A DNA stretch of 17,404 nucleotides, taken from positions 1 to 17,404 of the forward strand of contig JBQLZO010000029.1 of NCBI GenBank assembly GCA_052168315.1, given 5' to 3'. Shown here one piece after another: positions 1 to 6,350 of the stretch. Origin of the DNA: JBQLZO01 sp052168315. GTDB lineage: Bacteria; Planctomycetota; Phycisphaerae; Phycisphaerales; UBA1924. How positions within the stretch are numbered: position 1 is the first letter of the stretch; each line of letters begins with the position of its first letter. The position numbers and the translations under genes are program-made. The notes beneath the pieces were generated by a model, which saw only the letters and a list, made by a program, of their open reading frames with translations, was not told the DNA's origin and made no database searches.

Positions 1-336
1 CCCGCCGTGCCCCGCCCGCAGCGCCCCATCCCCCAGCGCCGCGTACGCATCCGTCACCGCCGCCATCTCCCCATCATCTCCCTCAAACACATCCCGCGAC
101 CCCAGTCCACCATCCGCAACGCCCACATCGTCGCGAAGCAGCACCGGTGCGTGCCGCGCACCACCAGCCGCGTCCGAACGCGGTTCCCCACCCGCCGAAC
201 ACCCCAACACTCCCCCCAACCCCAGCCCAAGCCCGAGCCCCAACACCCCGATCCCGCTCGCTGTCGACAGCCGCCCGCCCCGCCCCAGACCCATCCGACC
301 ACGCAGAATCCAACCCGCAGCTCGTCCGTGCATCAT
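1..336 (-). CDS. Putative lipoprotein, 3' end outside window
   Basis: This frame is open from the start codon to the window edge, giving 112 residues without a stop. The N-terminus is basic (several Arg before residue 23), followed by a Gly/Leu hydrophobic stretch and the lipobox VLGC with the candidate lipidated Cys at residue 46. This indicates export and lipid anchoring. After the Cys the chain is Gly/Ala/Asp-rich and matches no family I recognise. An AGGAGG Shine-Dalgarno lies at 347-352, ten bases before ATG 336; a GTG at 339 (seven bases away) or a second ATG at 333 are possible starts. It lies 126 bases downstream of the holA stop on the same strand, so it may be cotranscribed with holA. 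In gammaproteobacteria the LptE lipoprotein gene is next to holA, but nothing visible here supports LptE. Confidence 0.6.
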   Translation of the reverse strand, partial: MMHGRAAGWILRGRMGLGRGGRLSTASGIGVLGLGLGLGLGGVLGCSAGGEPRSDAAGGARHAPVLLRDDVGVADGGLGSRDVFEGDDGEMAAVTDAYAALGDGALRAGHGG

Positions 337-462
337 CACAACAGCGCCTCCTGCGCACCCCAACAACCCCGAAACGCCCCGCATCCTCCGGACGCGCACC
401 GCCCCCTCGACACAGCGCCCGCCGCGCTGCGCACACGCGCAACTTTCACTCCATCGCCCACT

Positions 463-1782
463 TCACCGCGACAGCGACGCGAACTCCACCGCCAGCAGCT
501 CCAACGCCCTGATCTCGTTGCCCCGACCCGTCTTGGCCCGGTGGTCCGCCTCCACGCTCGCCTCCAGCACCCCCCGGATCCGCGCAAGCGATGCGCCCCG
601 AACGATCGCCATCGCCCGGCGCTCCTCCTCGCCCCACAGCCGCAGCCCCCGCGCCGACACCCCCGCACCCTTCCCCGCCGCCGACTCCGCCAGCGCGTAC
701 AACGCCTTGGCAAGATCCAGGAAGTTCCAACGCACCAGCTGCACCGGAACACGGGACACCGTCAGCAGCTCGTGCAGCAGCCCGATCGCCCGCTCAGCAT
801 CCCCCGAAAGCAGCGCCTTCTTCATCTCCCAGTTCTGCTGCTCACGCGTCAGACCCACCATCCGCGCCACATCCGACTCATCGATCGCACCATCCCCCTC
901 CACACCGATCGCCAGCTTGTCGACCTCCTGCACCAGCCGCCCCACATCCAGCCCCACACGCTCGACCAGCGCCTCGGCCGCCTCCGCCGTCAACACCCGC
1001 CCATGCCGGTCCCGCATCCGACGCGCCACCGCCGTCACCGCCGCGGACTCCGTCGGCGTCGAGCACTTGATCACCACACCCCGCTCCGAAAACGCCTGCT
1101 CCAGCTTCCCGGGCATCAGCCCCTTCCCGCGCACCACCAGCGTCGCGCTCTCCACCGGCTCCGCCGCATACCGCAGCACCAGCTCGCGCTTCCCCAGCGC
1201 CCGCCTCGGGCGCGACCCGCCCTTCTTCGTGCTCACCACGCTCACGCCCCCGGCAGCAGATCCACCACCCGAACCACCCCCGCGCTCGCCACCCTTCCCA
1301 CCCGCTCCCTCCGAACCACCACCACCACCGAACAGCGCCATCGTCGCTGTGTCTTCCTCCGCCGAGCCACCCGCCCCATCCGCATCCCCTTCGTCACTCC
1401 CCGATCCCACCGCCTCATCCCCATCACCACCACCATCATCGTCCTCGGCATCCCCATCCCCCTCATCGCCGCCATCCCCATCATCGCCCGACTCGCTCAG
1501 CCACGCCGCCGCGTTGTCCACCACCACCATCTTGTGCGTCGTCATCAGCCCGAACGACCGGCACTCGTCCAGCACCTGCGCCACCGAAGCCGAAGCCCCG
1601 TCGAAACGCACCACCTCCACCTCGCCGAACGCACCCTCCAGCGCGCGCCGAAGCTCCTCCGTGTACGCCGTCGCCAGGTAATGCTCATCCCCATGGAACA
1701 GCGCGAGCCGCGTCTCGGGCCCCATCGAGCCCGCCCCCGAGCCCCCGCCCGCGCCACGCCGTGTGCCCGACTTCTTCGCCAT
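463..1782 (-). CDS. holA: DNA polymerase III delta subunit
   Basis: This is the clamp-loader delta subunit, which opens the sliding clamp within the replicative polymerase holoenzyme in the cytoplasm. The protein is 439 residues. It starts with a basic Gly-rich tail (1-20), then the N-terminal core beginning 'RLALFHGDEHYLA', a strand with 'KMVVVDNA' (84-91), and 'RELVLRYAAEPVESATLVV' near residue 199. The later helical part includes 'GLDVGRLVQEVDKLAI' and the C-terminal collar-like region 'RRALAI...ELLAVEFASL' type helices. Between residues about 97 and 195 there is a Gly/Asp/Ser-rich insertion, where normal delta subunits have a short linker; this explains the length above the usual 330-350. 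ATG 1782 is preferred over the ATG at 1818 because a TATGCT hexamer ends six bases before it. Family assignment rests on overall pattern and is fairly secure. Confidence 0.85.
   Translation of the reverse strand: MAKKSGTRRGAGGGSGAGSMGPETRLALFHGDEHYLATAYTEELRRALEGAFGEVEVVRFDGASASVAQVLDECRSFGLMTTHKMVVVDNAAAWLSESGDDGDGGDEGDGDAEDDDGGGDGDEAVGSGSDEGDADGAGGSAEEDTATMALFGGGGGSEGAGGKGGERGGGSGGGSAAGGVSVVSTKKGGSRPRRALGKRELVLRYAAEPVESATLVVRGKGLMPGKLEQAFSERGVVIKCSTPTESAAVTAVARRMRDRHGRVLTAEAAEALVERVGLDVGRLVQEVDKLAIGVEGDGAIDESDVARMVGLTREQQNWEMKKALLSGDAERAIGLLHELLTVSRVPVQLVRWNFLDLAKALYALAESAAGKGAGVSARGLRLWGEEERRAMAIVRGASLARIRGVLEASVEADHRAKTGRGNEIRALELLAVEFASLSR
1198..1494 (-). repeat. Gly/Asp/Ser-rich simple-sequence insertion inside holA
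   Basis: On the coding strand this segment is built of imperfect GAT/GAC/GGT/GGC runs encoding mostly Asp, Gly, Glu and Ser (residues about 97-195 of HolA). The acidic half lies first and the Gly-rich half follows, ending in a basic patch 'KKGGSRPRRALGKR'. It keeps the reading frame and contains no recognisable domain, so it is probably a disordered loop grown by slippage. Confidence 0.65.
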
Positions 1783-1788
1783 CTGCCA

Positions 1789-1794
1789 AGCATA
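1789..1794 (-). promoter_or_regulatory. Candidate -10 element (TATGCT) for leaderless holA
   Basis: TATGCT is followed by exactly six bases and then ATG 1782. That spacing would put the transcription start on or within a base of the start codon. No convincing -35 hexamer is visible. The same hexamer and nearly the same spacing occur before paiB. Confidence 0.5.
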
Positions 1795-1798
1795 CCCT
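1793..1798 (+). promoter_or_regulatory. Candidate -10 element (TACCCT) for the 1852 gene
   Basis: TACCCT on the plus strand overlaps the minus-strand TATGCT of holA by two bases. It would give a leader of about 45 bases before ATG 1852. TACCCT is also the hexamer found six bases before mnmA. Weak on its own; the divergent arrangement is the main support. Confidence 0.3.
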
Positions 1799-1851
1799 CC
1801 CATTGGCGCGCCCCGCACAACCCCTCACCACGCGAGCCCACGCCCAGCGCG

Positions 1852-2382
1852 ATGCCCAATTTCGACAGCTGCCAGTTCGGACCGCTCGCCCTCCGCCGCC
1901 TCCTCAGGCAGCGTCTGCTCATCGGCGAACGCGTCATCGGATGGGGCGTCGCCAACCGCCAGGCACGCTCCGCCGACATCGCGCTCATCATCTTCCTCTC
2001 CATGATCCCCATCGTCGGGAGCGTCATCACCGCCTTCTACGCCGGAAGATTCAAGCGATTCATCGTCCTCACCGACGCAAGACTCCTCATGATCGACACC
2101 GGCGCCGACGCCAAGTCCATCACACGCAAGCCGCCGCTCCTCAATGTCCCCCTCCACTCCGTCTCCGTCGCGACGGCCTCAAAGCGCCACCGGTTCCGAA
2201 TCCGCGCGCGAGGACTCCCCGCCGTCGAAACCTATCACTTCAAGGGCGACCCCACGCCACCCACCCAGCGCCTCATCGACGCCCTCAACCTCCTCGCCCA
2301 GGACTCAGACACCACCGGCCGCCTCATCGACCCCCCCGCCCTGCTCGATCCGCCCGAGCACGCCCCCTACGGCTCCCCATAA
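1852..2382 (+). CDS. Small membrane protein with bacterial PH-like domain
   Basis: The protein is 176 residues. The N-terminal part has 'LLIGERVIGWG' (22-32), resembling the 'L-x-G-E-x-V' opening seen in many bacterial PH-domain (YdbS/DUF304-like) membrane proteins. A hydrophobic segment follows at about 43-64, then 'FKRFIVLTDARLLMID' (67-82), which fits the typical 'F-x-x-T-x-x-R-L-x-x' strand pair of that fold. The remainder includes strand-like segments 'LLNVPLHSVSVAT' and 'HRFRIRARGLPAVETYHFKG' and ends in a Pro-rich tail. The likely location is the inner membrane with the PH-like part in the cytoplasm; the ligand is unknown. No Shine-Dalgarno is visible before ATG 1852. It is divergent from holA (69 bases between starts) and convergent with atpA. 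The PH-like call is pattern recognition only. Confidence 0.65.
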   Translation: MPNFDSCQFGPLALRRLLRQRLLIGERVIGWGVANRQARSADIALIIFLSMIPIVGSVITAFYAGRFKRFIVLTDARLLMIDTGADAKSITRKPPLLNVPLHSVSVATASKRHRFRIRARGLPAVETYHFKGDPTPPTQRLIDALNLLAQDSDTTGRLIDPPALLDPPEHAPYGSP

Positions 2383-2445
2383 CCCACCACACGCCCCCGC
2401 GCCCCGCCGCGCAGGCGCCCCCATTCCATCCCACCCCACCAACGC

Positions 2446-2470
2446 AAAAGCCCCCGCTCGCGCGGAGGGC
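2446..2470 (-). terminator. Intrinsic terminator of the atp operon
   Basis: Read on the minus strand, GCCCTCCGC pairs with GCGGGGGC across a four-base loop GCGA, leaving one unpaired base, and is followed directly by TTTT. It lies about 85 bases after the atpA stop. On the plus strand the hairpin is not followed by a T run, so it serves atpA rather than the convergent gene. It shows that transcription ends after atpA. Confidence 0.8.
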
Positions 2471-2553
2471 TCAACGGAGTCATCGCCCGATCGCCCACCA
2501 ATCCAGCCACCCACAACGATGGGAAACCGTGGGGCAGTGGTGGGGGGGGTGGG

Positions 2554-4110
2554 TCAGGCCTTCAGGAACTCGGCCTTGTACGCCTCGATCTGCGCGCCGA
2601 GCTTCTTCTCCAGCTCCCCGTCGAATTTCCGCAACTGCGAAATCTCATCGCGGACCGGCTTGCCCGGACCCTCGCTCATGTGCTTCAGCAGCCCGCGCTC
2701 GAACGCATCGACCTTGTCCAGCGCCACATCGTCGAGGTACCCCTTCGTGCCCGCGAAGATCGAGATGACCTGGTCGATCACATTCTGCGGCACATACTGC
2801 GGCTGCTTCAGCAGCTCCACCATGCGCGCCCCGCGGTCCAGCTGACGCTGCGTCGCCTTGTCGAGCTCCGTGCCCAGCTGCGCGAACGCCTCCAGCTCGC
2901 GGAACGCCGCAAGGTCCAGACGCAGCGAGCCCGCGATCTGCTTCATCGCCTTGATCTGCGCGTTGCCGCCCACGCGGGACACCGAGATACCGACATTGAT
3001 CGCCGGACGAACGCCCGCGAAGAACAGCTCCGGCTCCAGGTAGATCTGCCCGTCGGTAATCGAAATCACATTCGTCGGGATGTACGCCGAAACGTCGCCC
3101 TCTTGCGTCTCGATCACCGGCAGCGCCGTCAGCGAGCCGCCGCCGTTCTCGTTCGAGAGCTTCGTCGCGCGCTCCAGCAGGCGGGAGTGCAGATAGAACA
3201 CGTCGCCCGGATACGCCTCGCGACCCGGCGGACGACGCAGCAGCAGCGACAGCTGGCGGTACGCCACGGCCTGCTTCGAAAGATCGTCATAAATCACCAG
3301 CGCGTGCTTCGGCGTCGCGCCGTCCTTGCCCTGCCACATGAAGTACTCGCCCATCGCGCAACCGGCGTACGGCGCCACATACTGCATCGGCGCGGGGTCC
3401 GAAGAACCCGCCGTCACCACGATCGTGTACTCCATCGCGCCGTTCTCACGCAGCGTGTTCACCACGCCCGCGACGGTCGATTCCTTCTGACCCACCGCCA
3501 CATACACGCACACCACGGCCTCTTCCGTGCCCCAGTACTGCTTCTGGTTGATGATCGCGTCCACCGCCACCGCCGTCTTGCCCGTCTTCCGGTCGCCGAT
3601 GATCAGCTCGCGCTGACCACGCCCGATCGGGATCATCGCGTCGATCGCCTTGATCCCCGTCTGCAGCGGCTCCTTCACCGGCTGACGCTCGGCGATCCCC
3701 GGCGCGATGATGTCCACCGGCCGCCGGTGCTTGGTCTTGATCTCGGGACCACCGTCAACAGGCCGCCCCAGCGCATCCACCACGCGCCCCAGCATCTCCG
3801 GGCCCACGGGCACATCCAGCAGACGCCCCGTCGACACCACCGTGTCGTTCTCCTTCACGGAGAGGTAGTCGCCATAGATGACCGCGCCGACGGTGTCGAG
3901 CTCGAGGTTCATCGCCTGGCCCATGACCACGCCCTCGGAGGTCTGGAACTCGAGCAGTTCGCCGGCCATCGCGTTCGAAAGCCCGTACACACGAGCGATG
4001 CCGTCGCCGACCTCGATCACGCGCCCGACATCCGAAACCTGCAGCTCGCCCGTGTACTGCTGGATCTCCTGCTTGATCACGCTGGCGATCTCGTCGGTCT
4101 TGATCTTCAT
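2554..4110 (-). CDS. atpA: F1Fo ATP synthase subunit alpha
   Basis: This is the non-catalytic nucleotide-binding subunit of the F1 head; three copies alternate with beta. The 518-residue length is normal. The N-terminal beta-barrel domain (about 25-95) is followed by the nucleotide-binding domain with Walker A GDRKTGKT at 172-179, the 'ALVIYDDLSKQAVAYRQ' segment, and the ATPase alpha/beta signature region 'PAINVGISVSRVGG'; a helical C-terminal domain completes the protein. The reading frame extends upstream to 4248, but ATG 4110 is chosen because GAGAGG lies five bases before it and the residues from there match the normal alpha N-terminus 'MKIKTDEIASVIKQEI'. It is the last gene of the operon: 100 bases separate it from atpH, and a terminator follows instead of atpG, atpD and atpC. 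Confidence 0.97.
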   Translation of the reverse strand: MKIKTDEIASVIKQEIQQYTGELQVSDVGRVIEVGDGIARVYGLSNAMAGELLEFQTSEGVVMGQAMNLELDTVGAVIYGDYLSVKENDTVVSTGRLLDVPVGPEMLGRVVDALGRPVDGGPEIKTKHRRPVDIIAPGIAERQPVKEPLQTGIKAIDAMIPIGRGQRELIIGDRKTGKTAVAVDAIINQKQYWGTEEAVVCVYVAVGQKESTVAGVVNTLRENGAMEYTIVVTAGSSDPAPMQYVAPYAGCAMGEYFMWQGKDGATPKHALVIYDDLSKQAVAYRQLSLLLRRPPGREAYPGDVFYLHSRLLERATKLSNENGGGSLTALPVIETQEGDVSAYIPTNVISITDGQIYLEPELFFAGVRPAINVGISVSRVGGNAQIKAMKQIAGSLRLDLAAFRELEAFAQLGTELDKATQRQLDRGARMVELLKQPQYVPQNVIDQVISIFAGTKGYLDDVALDKVDAFERGLLKHMSEGPGKPVRDEISQLRKFDGELEKKLGAQIEAYKAEFLKA

Positions 4111-4190
4111 CGCTGCCTCTCTTGAGTCGTCCCGGCAACCGCCGGTATGGCCATTCGTCTTCGAACCCCACCCCACCAAGCCGTGCTCTT

Positions 4191-4207
4191 CCCTGGTCCC
4201 TGGTCCC
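4191..4207 (-). repeat. Heptamer tandem repeat (GGGACCA) after atpH
   Basis: On the minus strand GGGACCA occurs twice in tandem followed by GGG, beginning four bases after the atpH stop. It resembles the GGGATCN array after atpF at 4952-4979. Both are followed by a GAAGARCA-like stretch. It lies in the 100-base atpH-atpA gap. Confidence 0.5.
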
Positions 4208-4210
4208 GCC

Positions 4211-4828
4211 CTATTCCCCATCCTCCACCGCCCGGTCGAACCGCTCACGCATCAGCGTCGACCCCTCGCCCGACATCAGCTCCTTCATCGCACGCAGCTG
4301 CGTCCGGATGCTCGCATCGATCAGCCGGTCGCCCACCTGCATCTTCATCCCGCCGATCATCGTCTCGTCCGTGTACGCGTACAGCACCGGCTCCCGCCCG
4401 ACCGCCCGCTGCAGCCGCTGGGCCAGCGAAGACTTCTGGTCCTCCGCGAGCGGATGCCGCGTGTACACATTGATCTCGATCCGCCCAAACCGCTCCTGAA
4501 CCATCTGGTCGTACGCCGCGATGATCGACAGCAACCGGTTCAGACGATCCTTCGAGTTGAGCACCTGCAGGAACCGGAGCAGCAGCGGCGACACACGCCC
4601 GCCGCCGAAAATCGTGTCCAGAGACCCGCGACGCTCCTCCGTCCCGATGATCCGCGAAGAGAGAAACTCCGAAAGGTCCGCGTGCGAACGCGTCAGCTCG
4701 ACGAGCTCATCAAGCTCGCCGTTCAGCGACTCAAGCCGCTCCCGTCCGCCCTCGCCCTCGGCAAGCTCGAACAGGCTCTTCGCGTACACCTTGTCCACCG
4801 CCTCGGGCGGCGATTCATACAGCGGCAT
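4211..4828 (-). CDS. atpH: F1Fo ATP synthase subunit delta
   Basis: This is the peripheral-stalk subunit that ties the top of the F1 head to subunit b. The protein is 205 residues, slightly longer than the usual 175-185. The N-terminal helical domain begins 'VDKVYAKSLFELAEGEG' (11-27), the typical 'YA-x-A-L-F-x-x-A' pattern. The C-terminal part contains 'IEINVYTRHPLAEDQKSSLAQRL' and the highly characteristic 'MIGGMKMQVGDRLIDASIRTQL', matching the family's 'GG-x-x-x-x-x-G-D-x-x-x-D-x-S'. GGAAGG lies nine bases before the ATG. It sits between atpF (159-base gap with a palindrome and a heptamer array) and atpA (100-base gap), as in standard atp operons. Confidence 0.93.
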   Translation of the reverse strand: MPLYESPPEAVDKVYAKSLFELAEGEGGRERLESLNGELDELVELTRSHADLSEFLSSRIIGTEERRGSLDTIFGGGRVSPLLLRFLQVLNSKDRLNRLLSIIAAYDQMVQERFGRIEINVYTRHPLAEDQKSSLAQRLQRAVGREPVLYAYTDETMIGGMKMQVGDRLIDASIRTQLRAMKELMSGEGSTLMRERFDRAVEDGE

Positions 4829-4875
4829 GCGTCAAACCCTTCCAAACGGGCAATAGCTCTTCTCTACTTCACCTC

Positions 4876-4901
4876 GGTGGGACGGGCGTCCCGCCCGTCC
4901 G
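4876..4901 (+). repeat. Dispersed 26-base palindrome, copy A
   Basis: GGACGGGC (4880-4887) and GCCCGTCC (4893-4900) form an eight-pair stem round a five-base loop. The sequence starts GGTGG and aligns without gaps to copies at 6301 and 9832. It is in the atpF-atpH gap; GGTGG is read on the plus strand, opposite to the operon. Confidence 0.7.
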
Positions 4902-4951
4902 CTACATCTTCTCCACTCATCCTGCTCTGCACCGCACTGTCTTGTTCTTCA

Positions 4952-4979
4952 CCGGATCCCGGATCCCCGATCCCGGATG
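4952..4979 (-). repeat. Heptamer tandem repeat, four units, after atpF
   Basis: Four seven-base units on the plus strand (CCGGATC, CCGGATC, CCCGATC, CCGGATG) form a perfect-period array that begins eight bases beyond the atpF stop. On the transcribed minus strand the unit is GGGATCN, close to the GGGACCA array behind atpH. It is similar in layout to the short tandem heptamer repeats described in cyanobacteria, but no homology is claimed. Confidence 0.6.
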
Positions 4980-4987
4980 CCTTCCCC

Positions 4988-5620
4988 TCACACCCCCGCC
5001 GTCTCCCGATCACGCGTGAACTCCGCGACCGTCTCCTCAACCAGCCTCCGCTGGTCCTCCGCGTTCACCTCACGCTGCAAGATCTTCGCCGCGATCGCCG
5101 TCGAAAGCGAAACCGCCTCCGCGTAGATCTCGTTCAGCGCCGCCTTCTTCGCCATGTCGATCTGCTGCCGGGCCGTCTGACGCAGCTCCGTCAGCTCCGC
5201 CTCAGCCTTGCTCCGAAGATCCGCCGCAAGTCGAGACTGCTCGGCCTTCGTCTTCTCCAGCATCGCCATCGCCTCGGCCTTCGCCTCCGCCAGGCGAGCC
5301 TGATACTCCTTCATCGCCTCGTCGGCCTGCCGGCGAGCCTCCTCCGCACCCGCGATCTCCGAACGGATCTTCTCGTCCCGAGCATCCAGAGCGTGCAGGA
5401 TCTTCGGCCAAGCCGTCTGACCAAGCACCACCACCGCCACGATCACCACGATGATCGCCGACAGGTAGGTCACCCAGTCGAAGTTCGCAGGGTTCTGCCC
5501 GCCGCCGCCACCGCCGCCGTGAGCGTCCGCCGCATCAGCCGCGAAGCACAACGCCGGCATCGACAGCGTCGCAACGCCTCCCGCAACGATCATCATCCAC
5601 TCGGGCACGCGAAGTCTCAT
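4988..5620 (-). CDS. atpF: F1Fo ATP synthase subunit b, with signal-peptide-like leader
   Basis: This subunit forms the peripheral stalk, anchored in the inner membrane with a long cytoplasmic coiled coil. The protein is 210 residues. Residues 1-27 resemble a cleavable signal peptide (basic start, hydrophobic core, end 'ALCFA'). A linker with seven Gly follows (35-41), then the membrane segment 50-67 in 'FDWVTYLSAIIVVIVAVVVLG' and the usual 'PKILHALDARDEKI'. The long Ala/Glu/Lys/Arg helix follows, ending 'RDRETAGV'. ATG 5620 is chosen because the leader reads as a signal sequence and GAGG lies nine bases before it; the frame continues upstream to 5764 without similarity. Family b subunits are about 160 residues, so the leader and linker explain the excess. 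Confidence 0.93.
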   Translation of the reverse strand: MRLRVPEWMMIVAGGVATLSMPALCFAADAADAHGGGGGGGQNPANFDWVTYLSAIIVVIVAVVVLGQTAWPKILHALDARDEKIRSEIAGAEEARRQADEAMKEYQARLAEAKAEAMAMLEKTKAEQSRLAADLRSKAEAELTELRQTARQQIDMAKKAALNEIYAEAVSLSTAIAAKILQREVNAEDQRRLVEETVAEFTRDRETAGV

Positions 5621-5672
5621 GGGATCGCCTCGACTCACTTCGGGGTCTGCAATAACCGGAACTCGAACTCCG

Positions 5673-5741
5673 GCCTGGGGGCCCAGGCACCAACGCTCCA
5701 TCGCGCGAGCCGTGCCAGGGCCCCCGTGCCGGAACACGGGG
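5673..5741 (-). promoter_or_regulatory. Two intercistronic hairpins between atpE and atpF
   Basis: CCCCGTG (5722-5728) pairs with CACGGGG (5735-5741) round a six-base loop. A second inverted repeat, GCCTGGG (5673-5679) and CCCAGGC (5682-5688), lies nearer to atpF. Neither has a T run. The position after the high-copy c-subunit gene suits transcript attenuation or 3' end protection, giving more c than b; this role is inferred. Confidence 0.45.
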
Positions 5742-5764
5742 AATCTGTCCATCCGCACGATCAC

Positions 5765-6103
5765 TCAGATGAGGATCATGCACATCAGGCCGACGACGAC
5801 CGCGAACAGCGTCGCGCCCTCGACCAGCGCCGCCGCGATCAGCATGTTCGTGCCGATCGTGCCCGACGCCTCCGGCTGGCGGGCCATCGCCTCAACAGCC
5901 GAACCACCGATCCGACCGATGCCGATCCCGCCACCGATCACCGCCAGGCCCGCGGCCAGGCCGGCGCCCAGGCCCTTGCCCAGGTTCCCCAGGCCCTCGC
6001 CCAGACCGCCCGCCGCCGCGTCCTGCGCCAGCGCGGGGTTCGCAAGGACCAGCAGGACCGCGCACGCCGCGGCGCTCATACCGACATAGTTCTTCTTCTT
6101 CAT
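5765..6103 (-). CDS. atpE: F1Fo ATP synthase subunit c, with signal peptide
   Basis: This proteolipid forms the rotating membrane ring that carries protons. From ATG 6103 it has 112 residues. Residues 1-26 form a good signal peptide (MKKKN start, hydrophobic core, end 'NPALA'), followed by a Gly-rich helix 1 with 'GLAAGLAVIGGGIGIGRIGG' and the polar loop 'ARQPE'. Helix 2 holds the ion-carrying Glu95 in 'AALVEGATLF'. Helix 1 lacks the Gln and helix 2 lacks the Ser/Thr directly after Glu that mark sodium-binding rings, so proton use is likely. In-frame ATGs at 6115 and 6121 are alternative starts; the ribosome site is not decisive (GGAG twelve bases or GGTG six bases before 6103). Upstream is a 247-base gap to atpB. 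Confidence 0.93.
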   Translation of the reverse strand: MKKKNYVGMSAAACAVLLVLANPALAQDAAAGGLGEGLGNLGKGLGAGLAAGLAVIGGGIGIGRIGGSAVEAMARQPEASGTIGTNMLIAAALVEGATLFAVVVGLMCMILI

Positions 6104-6300
6104 GGTCTTCACCATCTCCATCGATCGCGAGGGCGGCCGCTCCGGGCCCGACGCGTTGCACGATCCACGCCGGCAGGGCTTCTCGCCACACCAGCTCGGT
6201 CACAGCCCGCCGGGAACACCCCGGCAAGCGACGATTTCAAACCCCTCAGCAAGCCGCAAAGCCCACCAAGGCAAACCCCCTCAACCCTCCCGTCCCCAAA

Positions 6301-6326
6301 GGTGGCACCGGTCTCCGACCGGTGTC
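6301..6326 (+). repeat. Dispersed 26-base palindrome, copy C
   Basis: The stem is CACCGGT (6306-6312) with ACCGGTG (6318-6324) round the loop CTCCG. It begins GGTGG like the other two copies and lies in the atpE-atpB gap, about 25 bases after the atpB stop. The rest of that 247-base gap shows no gene or clear promoter. Confidence 0.7.
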
Positions 6327-6350
6327 TTCTCTCCCCCTCCCCTTCCAAAC

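Noticed and set aside
7..1851. Very long plus-strand open frame rich in Arg, Pro and His
   Set aside because: It lies antisense to holA and the lipoprotein, has a composition typical of GC-rich shadow frames and no family pattern. Only its last part from ATG 1852 resembles a protein.
5651..5690. T-arm-like sequence (GTTCGAGTTC) between atpE and atpF, possible tRNA
   Set aside because: No acceptor stem, anticodon arm or CCA can be arranged around it, and the G53-C61 pair of a T arm would be G-T.
5765..6103. Sodium-type c subunit
   Set aside because: The ion-binding Glu95 is followed by Gly-Ala-Thr and helix 1 lacks the Gln required for the sodium site.
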